Origin: Planctomycetota bacterium
GTDB taxonomy: Bacteria > Planctomycetota > Phycisphaerae > WQYP01
Length of the DNA stretch: 34,403 bases
Direction of reading: 5' to 3'
NCBI GenBank assembly: GCA_021808485.1
Contig: JAKBBN010000033.1
Coordinates: 1-34,403, forward strand
Notes under the pieces: model-generated
Told to the model about the DNA's origin: nothing
Databases searched by the model: none
Seen by the model: the letters and a program-made list of their open reading frames with translations, nothing else
Position numbers and translations under genes: made by a program
In this document: positions 8,299 through 15,347 of the stretch, piece by piece
Layout of the letters: each line of letters opens with the position of its first letter
How positions within the stretch are numbered: position 1 is the first letter of the stretch

Positions 8299-8466
8299 GG
8301 ATAATCCTTATCTCAACTTATTGAAATAAAACTGGTGATTTCCATTTCTTATATCAAATAATAGCATAAAAATGAAATAAGAAAACCAATAGAAGCAATA
8401 CATTCATTAACACGAACATATTATCTGCTAATAAATTACTTTAAACGTCATTTGGACATTTTATTT
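8299..8466. promoter_or_regulatory. AT-rich leader of the fic gene with an inverted repeat
   Basis: This 168-bp gap between the epimerase stop and the fic start is strikingly AT-rich against GC-rich neighbours. It holds an 8-bp inverted repeat, TTTCTTAT (8345-8352) with ATAAGAAA (8377-8384), and two copies of TGAAATAA (8322-8329 and 8373-8380). These could be operator half-sites; Fic proteins with a C-terminal winged helix sometimes sit near self-regulated promoters. Several minus-strand TATTAT or TATAAG sequences could serve as -10 elements, but none pairs convincingly with a -35. Confidence 0.35.
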
Positions 8467-9411
8467 TTACACGCAGTCAAATAACGCCGGCAATAAATCG
8501 GGAAATTCAAACACAAAACCAGATTCCTGCAGCCGCTGCGGAATCGCCCGGCAGCCGGTCAACGCCAAGTCCCCATTTATTCCCATCAGGGCCGACCCGA
8601 TGCGCACCGCGAAGGCCGGTGCCGGCGGCGACCATGGTCGATGCAGTACCTTGCGAAGTGTGGCCATAAAATCGCGATTGGTTGCCGGTGCCGGGGCGGT
8701 GGCGTTGTACGGGCCGGTGGCTTCCGCGCGGTCGGCCAGCCATTCGACCATGCGAACAATATCCTGTAAATGAATCCAACTCATCCATTGGCGGCCGCTG
8801 CCCACCGCGCCGCCCAAACCGATGCGGGCTAATTTGGCCACCGGTTCCAGCATTCCGCCCCGTGGTCCCAGCACCAAGCCGATCCGCAAAATTACTTTTC
8901 GAGTGCCCGGCGTTGCGGCGGCTTGAAGTGCCGCTTCCCAGGCGCTGCAGGTTTCCGCAAGAAAGCCGGTGCCCGCGGGAAACTGTTCCGTGCAGATCGT
9001 ATCCCCCGAATTGCCATAAAATCCCGTGGCGCCGGCCTGAATAAGACAGGCGGGCGGCACACGCGACTGCCGTATCGCCGCGGTTACGGCATTCACTGAA
9101 TCCACACGACTTTTAAGAATCAGCCGTCGATTTTCCGGCGTGTGGCGGCACACGATGCTTTTACCGGTCAGGTTGACGACGACTGCGGCATTTTCCAGCT
9201 CGGCAGTCCACGGCCCGGCGCCCGCGGCATCCCATTGGACATAGCGAATCGCGGGTTCACCGGTCTCCGCGGCCGTCGAGAGTTTTTTCGCCGGCGGCGG
9301 TGAACGAGTCAGCACCACCACGCTCCAGTCCGCAAGACGACTGAAATGACCGGCCAGTGCCCGGCCGATAAAGCCGCTGCCGCCGGCAATCACAATTTTG
9401 CGAAGGGGCAT
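8467..9411 (-). CDS. TIGR01777 family NAD(P)-dependent epimerase/dehydratase-like protein
   Basis: A 314-residue extended short-chain dehydrogenase. The Rossmann glycine motif GGSGFIG is at residues 10-16. Family features in order are VQWDAAGAGPW (the 'WD' after the second strand), VVNLTGKSI, a TPENRRLILKSRVDS segment, the GATGFYGNSGD motif, and WEAALQAA. The LRIGLVLGPRGGML strand and MSWIHLQDIVRMV follow. The C-terminus carries the DUF1731-like signature GCRAIPQRLQESGFVFEFPDL. This is the family of E. coli YfcH and plant/cyanobacterial SulA-like epimerases, whose substrate is mostly unknown. The usual YxxxK pair is replaced in this family, consistent with what is seen. GGGTG precedes the ATG. 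The gene sits 14 nt downstream of the exported beta-rich protein on the same strand and probably shares its transcript. Confidence 0.9.
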   Translation of the reverse strand: MPLRKIVIAGGSGFIGRALAGHFSRLADWSVVVLTRSPPPAKKLSTAAETGEPAIRYVQWDAAGAGPWTAELENAAVVVNLTGKSIVCRHTPENRRLILKSRVDSVNAVTAAIRQSRVPPACLIQAGATGFYGNSGDTICTEQFPAGTGFLAETCSAWEAALQAAATPGTRKVILRIGLVLGPRGGMLEPVAKLARIGLGGAVGSGRQWMSWIHLQDIVRMVEWLADRAEATGPYNATAPAPATNRDFMATLRKVLHRPWSPPAPAFAVRIGSALMGINGDLALTGCRAIPQRLQESGFVFEFPDLLPALFDCV

Positions 9412-9425
9412 TTAATCACCCTCAT

Positions 9426-10445
9426 TTAAAAGTGCACGCCGAATCCGGTGAACGCAACACATATATTACGGTGCCCCCCGGAGCCGATGAATTGCGACGT
9501 GCGGATCAATTGGTGCGAGAGATCGCAATAATACTGCATGCCCACATCCACATGCCATCGGCCGAACCTGTGCGGGATAAACGTGAGGGGAAAGGTTGCC
9601 GTTGCACCGGTCGAGAACACCCCGGCATGGCTCAGGCCCCCCCAGAAATCCGGAGGCCCGATGGTGGTCCATGTGGGCATGGTTACAATCATCGGAATAT
9701 TTGCCGGCTTTAAATGCACCGTCGGACAAACGCCCAGCAAAGCGTAATCATCGTGCTCGGCAAATCGCAAATCGATAAACGGATGAATGGATACCGGATG
9801 CAGCCAGCGGCTGTCATCAAATGCGAGGCCGAATTGCGTCTGGTCAATCGTCTGGAAATTATTGTAGATGCTGTAAAATTCCTTGTATTTCACATTCGCC
9901 GTCAGGCAATTGAAAAACTGGACATAAAGCCCGGCATAAGGCTCGAGCTCGTTGACACCGTCGATATACGGCTTCTGCTGGGTCTGGCCGTTGATATATG
10001 TAATCAGTCCGGCCGACAGGTACACATGGCTGATCGGTGCGACCGAACGTCCCTTGTACAAATCAAAATCCGCCCCCAGCGTTTGACCGATGGTAATACC
10101 TTTATCAGATATCACCAGACCGTACGGTGTTACGTGAGCAGATTTAAACCACGAAGAATAATACGGATGAAACCAGTCCGGCAGGGAGAAGTTTTGACCG
10201 GTTGCCGGATTGTCCGCCGAAATTGCGTTGCCTGATCCTCCAGCACCGGCTACCGCGTCCACGAACGCCGTCGGCGGCGGTTCCGTCGGCGGCGGAAGCA
10301 CGGATGCAAATGGGTCCATGACAGCGGAACAAGCAACAGCGTGCCAGGGGACCGGCGCATCCGGACATGCGACAAATCCCCGCAATGAGGACGAAAACCC
10401 CAGTACCATCGCCAACGATATTACACTTTTGTTCAAGCGGTTCAT
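9426..10445 (-). CDS. Exported beta-rich protein, probable outer-membrane barrel
   Basis: A 339-residue protein with a classical signal sequence (MNRLNKSVISLAMVLGFSSS, then a short tail). A Pro/Ala/Gly-rich linker (about 45-80) and a long series of alternating aromatic strands follow: SHVYLSAGLITYING, LEPYAGLYVQFFNCLTANVKYK, FGLAFDDSRWLHPVSIHPFIDLRF, WHVDVGMQYYCDLS. It ends in GFGVHF with a terminal Phe, the typical BAM-recognition end of outer-membrane barrels. The length and strand density suit a 12-16-stranded barrel. I do not recognise a named family, and transport specificity cannot be read from the sequence. It is divergent from the DUF481 gene, with which it shares a 162-nt promoter region, so both envelope proteins may be co-regulated. 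Confidence 0.6.
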   Translation of the reverse strand: MNRLNKSVISLAMVLGFSSSLRGFVACPDAPVPWHAVACSAVMDPFASVLPPPTEPPPTAFVDAVAGAGGSGNAISADNPATGQNFSLPDWFHPYYSSWFKSAHVTPYGLVISDKGITIGQTLGADFDLYKGRSVAPISHVYLSAGLITYINGQTQQKPYIDGVNELEPYAGLYVQFFNCLTANVKYKEFYSIYNNFQTIDQTQFGLAFDDSRWLHPVSIHPFIDLRFAEHDDYALLGVCPTVHLKPANIPMIVTMPTWTTIGPPDFWGGLSHAGVFSTGATATFPLTFIPHRFGRWHVDVGMQYYCDLSHQLIRTSQFIGSGGHRNICVAFTGFGVHF

Positions 10446-10499
10446 GGTCGCATTGTAATGCTATTAAATTCGAAGACAAATCGACCCTGGGCCATGCAC

Positions 10500-10529
10500 T
10501 TTATACCGCGTTACACCGCCGTCCAACAA
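10500..10529 (-). promoter_or_regulatory. Possible promoter of the exported beta-rich protein
   Basis: On the minus strand TTGTTG (10524-10529) and TATAAA (10500-10505) are separated by 18 nt and would start transcription about 50 nt before the ATG at 10445. The -10 is good; the -35 matches only three of six positions. A TACAAT closer to the start codon is an alternative. Confidence 0.3.
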
Positions 10530-10530
10530 T

Positions 10531-10559
10531 TTGACAGAACCGCCGGGCAAATTTATCAT
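10531..10559 (+). promoter_or_regulatory. Strong sigma70-type promoter of the DUF481 gene
   Basis: A perfect TTGACA (10531-10536), a 17-nt spacer and TATCAT (10554-10559, five of six) form a near-consensus housekeeping promoter. Transcription would begin about 10566, leaving a leader of about 42 nt before the ATG at 10608, which has its own AAAGGA. The promoter lies inside the open frame that extends upstream of that ATG, and so argues against the longer start. Confidence 0.7.
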
Positions 10560-10607
10560 TCTGAATTAATCCGATCCGGATATGTCTTTATTACTAAAGG
10601 AAACGCT

Positions 10608-11684
10608 ATGTTCACAACCAAATACTTCCGCCGTGCTATTTTACTGTCGGTCGCGATGGCTTTTGGTTTCGGTGGAGCTTCGACCTTTGCGGGAACCGTT
10701 GTGCTGAAGAATGGCGACAAGCTATCCGGTCGCATACTGGCGATTACTCCGGCGACCGTGGCAATCAAAACAGCATATGCCGGCACCGTCAGGATCGCGA
10801 TCGCCAATGTGAAAACCATGGCCGCCAACAGGCCGGTGTATTATTCCGGCGCCGGAACTCCCGCGACAATGGCGACGGTTGCGACGGCAGCCAATGGGAC
10901 CGGTTGGACGATCACTCCTATTCCGACCGCGGTGCCGCCGGTGTCGCCGCTGGCAGCCAAGCCGGTAACGGCGGCGCCAAAGCCGCCGGGATCCTGGTTC
11001 GGACCTGACTGGGAAAATGAATTGGACCTTGGACTGGTAGAGACAATGGGCAATACCAACAGCCTCACGTTCAATGGCGCCTTGAATTTTCATTATCATC
11101 ACAAGGCGGATGACGTAAAAATCAATTTTCTTGGCGCCTATGGAAAAACCAACGGGACGTTGTCACAGGCCTATTTCAATACGAACGAAATTTGGCGGCA
11201 TCAGTTGCTGAATTTCAAGCCCACATGGGCCAAACAGGCTTTTTTATACGCGGAAAACAACAATCTGTACGATGGAGTGCAGGGCATTTCGATCCGGTCG
11301 CTTAATTCCGCCGGCGTCGGCTATTACATTCTGCAAAGTAAAAAAATGGAATTGGACGTTCGTGGCGGTCCGGGTTACACCTACGAGAAGTTCTTCCACG
11401 GCGGCAGCTTGAGCTACATCAACGGTACCGCCGGCCTGCATTTCATGTACCGGTTGAATAAAGCCGCCAAGTTCACTGAAAGTGCCACATATTCCACATC
11501 GCTGGAAAACGCCTACAACTATGTTGTTACTTCGAACAGTTCACTGGATATCGCCCTTTCACAAGTAGCGCGTGGTCTGGGACTTAAGTTTTCCTATATC
11601 AACAGCTATGACAACACGGCCGGCGGCGGCACGGGCAAGCGCGACAATCAGCTCCTGCTGGCATCCCTGGCGTTTAAGTTCTGA
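10608..11684 (+). CDS. DUF481 family (YdiY-like) outer-membrane protein
   Basis: A 358-residue exported protein. The signal peptide is MFTTKYFRRAILLSVAMAFG and following, with cleavage around FAG-TVVLKNGD near residue 28. Next comes a small SH3-like beta domain (TVVLKNGDKLSGRILAITPATVAIKTAYAG, common at the front of this family), a Pro/Ala/Thr-rich linker, then a barrel. In the barrel ENELDLGLVETMGNTNSLTFNGALN matches the DUF481 'G...T.GN(T/S)' motif. Strands continue to the end, SLAFKF, with a terminal Phe. The family is known as salt- or stress-associated outer-membrane proteins of unclear function. The start at 10608 has AAAGGA about 6 nt upstream and a signal peptide directly after it. 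The open frame reaches back to 10458, but that part is non-protein-like and contains the promoter. Confidence 0.85.
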   Translation: MFTTKYFRRAILLSVAMAFGFGGASTFAGTVVLKNGDKLSGRILAITPATVAIKTAYAGTVRIAIANVKTMAANRPVYYSGAGTPATMATVATAANGTGWTITPIPTAVPPVSPLAAKPVTAAPKPPGSWFGPDWENELDLGLVETMGNTNSLTFNGALNFHYHHKADDVKINFLGAYGKTNGTLSQAYFNTNEIWRHQLLNFKPTWAKQAFLYAENNNLYDGVQGISIRSLNSAGVGYYILQSKKMELDVRGGPGYTYEKFFHGGSLSYINGTAGLHFMYRLNKAAKFTESATYSTSLENAYNYVVTSNSSLDIALSQVARGLGLKFSYINSYDNTAGGGTGKRDNQLLLASLAFKF

Positions 11685-11703
11685 CGGGCGGGATTTGTCA
11701 TTC

Positions 11704-11720
11704 CCGTGGCTTGCCCACGG
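11704..11720 (+). terminator. GC-rich stem-loop after the DUF481 gene
   Basis: CCGTGG (11704-11709), loop CTTGC, CCACGG (11715-11720): a perfect 6-bp stem 20 nt after the DUF481 stop. There is no U-tract, so it is at best a weak or factor-dependent terminator or a transcript-stabilising hairpin. Confidence 0.25.
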
Positions 11721-11747
11721 CGCCGCACGGGCGTAGCATCTGTACTC

Positions 11748-12320
11748 ATGCCGATGCCCCCACAGACTGCCGCATGGATCATCCAATTGCTGTGGCTGGT
11801 TTTTTGCGCATACTGGCTGATCAACGCCTTTCATAATAAGAAAACAGTTTATCGACCGGCGTGGCTGGTGCAACGCGGTTATCTACTGCCGCTTATAATC
11901 TTCGGGGTGATCGTCACCCATTGGCTGCCGAGTCGGCGGGTATGCCCGCTTAGCCTGACCGGGCAGACGGTCGGCATTGTCTTATGCGCCGCCGGCGTGG
12001 TCCTGGCCATCTGGGCGCGGAAAATTCTGGGTAAAAATTGGAGCGGCAACCCGGAAATCAAAGCGGACCATGAGCTTATCCGCAGCGGACCGTACGGCGT
12101 CGTCCGCCACCCTATTTATACCGGGCTGCTGCTGGGAATTTTCGGCTCGATTATTACACTTTGGCCGACCTGGCGGGGAATATTGTGGCTGGTGCTATCC
12201 CTGGCGTTCATCGCGGTGCGCGTGCGGCAGGAAGAGGCACTGATGACCCATCAATTCCCCGACGGTTATGCCGCCTATCGAAAGAGTGTGCGTTGGGCGC
12301 TGCTGCCATACATTATCTGA
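11748..12320 (+). CDS. Isoprenylcysteine carboxyl methyltransferase-like membrane protein
   Basis: A 190-residue integral membrane protein with about five hydrophobic helices. It carries the ICMT/PEMT-like C-terminal signature: a long polar loop GKNWSGNPEIKADHELIRSG, then PYGVVRHPIYTGLLLG (GPYxxVRHPxYxG, S-adenosylmethionine-binding), a helix pair, and RQEEALMTHQFPDGYAAYRK (the EExxL...F...Y..Y motif). Bacterial members are generic SAM-dependent methyltransferases of small lipophilic or membrane substrates; the substrate is unknown. The ATG at 11748 starts just before the first helix. An upstream ATG at 11706 would add a basic, non-conserved segment overlapping the stem-loop. No clear Shine-Dalgarno is present. 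Confidence 0.8.
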   Translation: MPMPPQTAAWIIQLLWLVFCAYWLINAFHNKKTVYRPAWLVQRGYLLPLIIFGVIVTHWLPSRRVCPLSLTGQTVGIVLCAAGVVLAIWARKILGKNWSGNPEIKADHELIRSGPYGVVRHPIYTGLLLGIFGSIITLWPTWRGILWLVLSLAFIAVRVRQEEALMTHQFPDGYAAYRKSVRWALLPYII

Positions 12321-12680
12321 CAAAACTGTAAATAGGCCGGCGCTAATTTTACGCACTTATTTACCCGGTAACCGGACCGCCAAGTTGACCAATGGCTTGA
12401 GTTATAGGGCGTGGCTATTTCCCGATTGATGATTTTATCTGCCGCCGACCCGTGGTTTATAGGACCGTTGGACGCTTGAGCCGAATTCCTCGCCCGTCCG
12501 CAGGCATCGCGGTAACCAGCGGCCATCCACGGTAATGGCCAACATATTCAAGCCCTTCAATACTTGAGCCGATAATCTCAACAGTCGCCTTGAGCTTTCT
12601 AAGCGGACAATCTTGAGCGGCGCGCCAGTTGGGTTTGGGAATAAGCAAGCAAACGAATAATGCGGGAAGAGAATTGAACG
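12321..12680. other. Intergenic stretch with no recognised feature
   Basis: Short opposite-strand frames exist here, for example 12457-12648, but none has a recognisable domain, ribosome binding site or neighbour logic. I see no RNA gene. Confidence 0.3.
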
Positions 12681-12728
12681 CCGCGAATAACGCGGCCGGA
12701 TTGATTCCATGCCGCCATGGAATCCGGC
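12681..12728 (+). promoter_or_regulatory. Tandem hairpins in the leader of the FIST operon
   Basis: CCGCG-AATAA-CGCGG (12681-12695) is a perfect 5-bp hairpin. It is followed by a much stronger structure: GCCGGATT (12695-12702) pairs with AATCCGGC (12721-12728), and CCATG (12707-12711) pairs with CATGG (12716-12720) around loop CCGC. This gives 13 bp with a four-base GATT bulge. An alternative register gives a continuous 9-bp stem, GATTCCATG with CATGGAATC (12703-12724). It ends 26 nt before the FIST start codon, close enough to influence translation or to bind a regulator. Confidence 0.5.
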
Positions 12729-12754
12729 TGGTCTACTGCTATAAGGGTGTCGCA

Positions 12755-13897
12755 ATGAAAGTGAACCGCTCTGTATGGACTTCGGACGATGGGTGGCAAC
12801 ACGGCCCGGCTCCACTGGGAGATCAATCGGCGGCGGATCTCGTCCTGGTATTTGCGGGCGGTCGGCTTTTGAGCGACCCCGGCCGACTTGAGGAAATCCA
12901 AGCTCTGCATCCGCACGCTTATGTCTGCGGCTGTTCAACGGCCGGCGAAATCGCGGGCGCCCGTGTGCTGGATGACAGCATCACCGTCACCGCGGTACAG
13001 TTTGATTCCACCGTTATCCGCGCCCTTGACGCACAGATTCCGGACATCGCCGCCAGTTTTGAAGTCGGGCAATCTCTTGCTTCCCGCTTGCCCAAAGATG
13101 ATCTGGTACATGCATTTGTTCTATCCGACGGTCTGAATGTCAACGGCACACAGCTTGCAATGGGACTTGGAAGCGAATTGCCCAAACATGTCGCTGTGAC
13201 GGGCGGGCTGTCCGGAGACGGCGCGAACTTTTCCGAAACGTATGTGTGCGCGGGCGGCAAGGCCGGTCGAAATCGGGTAGTTTTGCTTGGCTTTTACGGC
13301 AAACAGTTACGCGTGGGTTATGGTTCCATGGGAGGCTGGGACTGCTTCGGTCCGGAACGGCGCGTGACACGCTCCAAAGGCAATGTGCTGTACGAACTTG
13401 ACGGCCACAGCGCCCTTGGACTGTATAAGGAATACCTGGGTGAACACGCCGCCCGGCTGCCGGCCAGCGGCCTGCTGTTTCCGCTTACAATCCGGCAGAA
13501 AAAGGGCGATGAAACCCTTGTCCGCACAATTTTGGCCGTTGATGAACGCGAGCAGAGCATGACCTTTGCCGGCGATATTGCCGAAGGCTCCATGGCCCGG
13601 CTGATGAAAGCCAATTTCGACCGGTTGGTTGATGGCGCCCACGGTGCGGCGGAAGCAAGCGTCCGAAGACTGGGGGACTCAAGCGCCCAGCTGGCCATTC
13701 TTATAAGTTGCGTAGGTCGCAAACTGGTGCTGCAACAGCGCGTGGAAGAGGAAGTGGAAGCCGTATGCGACGTGCTGGGACCGCAGGCGGCGACCACCGG
13801 TTTTTATTCGTATGGGGAAATTTCGCCGCTGACCGCCGAGGCACGCTGTGCGCTGCACAACCAAACCATGACGATCACAACACTCGGGGAGGTATAG
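12755..13897 (+). CDS. FIST-domain (FIST_N and FIST_C) sensory protein
   Basis: A 380-residue soluble protein of the FIST family, proposed sensors of small ligands such as amino acids that feed two-component and cyclic-di-GMP pathways. The N-terminal half has the typical series ADLVLVFAGGRLL, ALHPHAYVCGCSTAGEIAG, SITVTAVQFDST, VHAFVLSDGLNVNGTQLAMGL, VAVTGGLSGDGANFSETYV. The C-terminal half has RVVLLGFYGKQLRVGYGSMGGWDCFGPERRVTRSKGNVLYELDGHSAL and an end segment AILISCVGRKLVL, GFYSYGEISP, HNQTMTITTLGEV, all characteristic. ATG 12755 is chosen because AAGGGTG precedes it and the conserved part begins shortly after. The open frame from 12629 would run through the leader hairpins. It is separated by 1 nt from the histidine kinase downstream, so it is probably the ligand-binding partner of that kinase. 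Confidence 0.9.
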   Translation: MKVNRSVWTSDDGWQHGPAPLGDQSAADLVLVFAGGRLLSDPGRLEEIQALHPHAYVCGCSTAGEIAGARVLDDSITVTAVQFDSTVIRALDAQIPDIAASFEVGQSLASRLPKDDLVHAFVLSDGLNVNGTQLAMGLGSELPKHVAVTGGLSGDGANFSETYVCAGGKAGRNRVVLLGFYGKQLRVGYGSMGGWDCFGPERRVTRSKGNVLYELDGHSALGLYKEYLGEHAARLPASGLLFPLTIRQKKGDETLVRTILAVDEREQSMTFAGDIAEGSMARLMKANFDRLVDGAHGAAEASVRRLGDSSAQLAILISCVGRKLVLQQRVEEEVEAVCDVLGPQAATTGFYSYGEISPLTAEARCALHNQTMTITTLGEV

Positions 13898-13898
13898 C

Positions 13899-15347
13899 AT
13901 GCATCCATTGCTTGTCCGGCAGCTCACGAAATGCTTTGGAGCGACGGATGCTCCAAATCCGGAATTTCGTCGCTTCTGTGAAATGATCGACGGAGCCTAT
14001 ACGCAATCGGATGCGGATCGAGCGCTCATCGAACGATCCATGGAATTAAGCTCGCGTGAACTGACCGCCCGTCACGAGGAAATCGCCCGTGCGGAACTCA
14101 AATACCGGGCCATATTTGAAAATGTCACGGAAGGGATTTTTCAGATCAGTCCCGCGGGTCGCTTTATGTCGGTAAATCCGGCCATGGCGGGCATTTTCGG
14201 CTATTGTTCCCCCGAACAGATGCAAAACGAATTGACGGATGTCGCCCACGACTTTTATGCGGATCCCAGGCGTTATGACGAAATCCGGGGGGAAATTTCG
14301 CGGCATGGATCTATCAAGTACTGGGAATCGCAGGCTCGGCGCCGCGACGGACAGTTGATCTGGATCAGCGAAACGACTCGACGGGTGAATGATGAAGAGG
14401 GGAATTTCAAGTATATGGAGGGAACCCTGCGCGACATCACCGTCCGCAAAGCCGCCGAAGCGGAGCGCGAAGCCCTCCAGTCAAAACTCGTGGGGATTTC
14501 ACGACAGGCGGGGATGGCGGAAATCGCCACGGGCGTGCTGCATAATGTGGGCAATGTGCTGAACAGCATCAACGTGTCGGCGTCGGTGGCCGCGGAGCGC
14601 CTGCGGTCCAGCCGGCTGTCCGGATTGAGTAAAATCGCGACGCTGTTTCAGGAACATAAATCGGATCTTGCCGTGTTTCTGGCCGACGGCGACAAAGCCC
14701 ATCAGATCAGCGATTATGTCTGCAAGCTTGCGGATCACCTGTCCGTGGAGCAGCGGGATATTCTTCATGAAATCCATTCGCTCATGCAAAATATTGAACA
14801 TGTCAAACAGATTGTGAAAAGTCAGCAGAATTACGCCCGCTCCTCCGGAATTCAGGAGGCGGTGAGCCTGGCTGAAATTGTGGAAGACGCCATTCGTATC
14901 AACCAGGAATCTCTTGAACGGCATCGTGTGACCATAGTCCGTGAAATAAACACCCTGCCGCCGCTGAAGATCGACAAGCATCAGGTACTGCAGATAATGG
15001 TTAATCTTATCAGCAATGCCAAACATGCGATGCGATGCTGCGCCGGCGACCGAGTTCTGACCGTGCGCGCCGGCGCCCTGACGGCTGATCCATCGCGGCT
15101 CATTTTTGAAGTGCGGGACACCGGAACCGGCATATCCACGGAAAACCTTACACGCATATTTTCACACGGTTTTACCACCCGCACCGACGGCCACGGCTTC
15201 GGGCTGCATACGTCCGCACTGGCGGCCAAAAACATGGGCGGATCATTGACCGCCAAGAGCGAAGGGCTGGGGATGGGCGCGATTTTCATTCTGGATATCC
15301 CACTTGTTGTTGCAGTACAGTCCGATCAAACATGGAGAGCCGCGTGA
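13899..15347 (+). CDS. PAS-domain sensor histidine kinase
   Basis: A 482-residue soluble kinase without transmembrane segments. In order: an N-terminal helical region; a coiled-coil lead-in (about 40-68); a PAS domain (about 68-190) with [21 protein letters not shown] at its start and [13 protein letters not shown] at its end; a dimerisation/phosphoacceptor helix with [19 protein letters not shown] (phosphorylatable His215); and an HATPase domain. The ATPase has an N-box around 365-378 ([14 protein letters not shown]), G1 DTGTGI near 407, and a G2-like GHGFGLHTS. The [12 protein letters not shown] variant of the H-box is typical of kinases that sit next to FIST proteins. GGGGAGG precedes the ATG. 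It presumably autophosphorylates in response to FIST input and phosphorylates the downstream REC-GGDEF-EAL regulator, whose start overlaps its stop. Confidence 0.9.
   Translation: MHPLLVRQLTKCFGATDAPNPEFRRFCEMIDGAYTQSDADRALIERSMELSSRELTARHEEIARAELKYRAIFENVTEGIFQISPAGRFMSVNPAMAGIFGYCSPEQMQNELTDVAHDFYADPRRYDEIRGEISRHGSIKYWESQARRRDGQLIWISETTRRVNDEEGNFKYMEGTLRDITVRKAAEAEREALQSKLVGISRQAGMAEIATGVLHNVGNVLNSINVSASVAAERLRSSRLSGLSKIATLFQEHKSDLAVFLADGDKAHQISDYVCKLADHLSVEQRDILHEIHSLMQNIEHVKQIVKSQQNYARSSGIQEAVSLAEIVEDAIRINQESLERHRVTIVREINTLPPLKIDKHQVLQIMVNLISNAKHAMRCCAGDRVLTVRAGALTADPSRLIFEVRDTGTGISTENLTRIFSHGFTTRTDGHGFGLHTSALAAKNMGGSLTAKSEGLGMGAIFILDIPLVVAVQSDQTWRAA

Noticed and set aside
10458..10607. 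N-terminal extension of the DUF481 ORF
   Set aside because: It contains the sigma70 promoter and precedes a well-formed Shine-Dalgarno, ATG and signal peptide at 10608.
12629..12754. N-terminal extension of the FIST ORF
   Set aside because: It runs through strong hairpins and is not FIST-like; ATG 12755 has its own Shine-Dalgarno.
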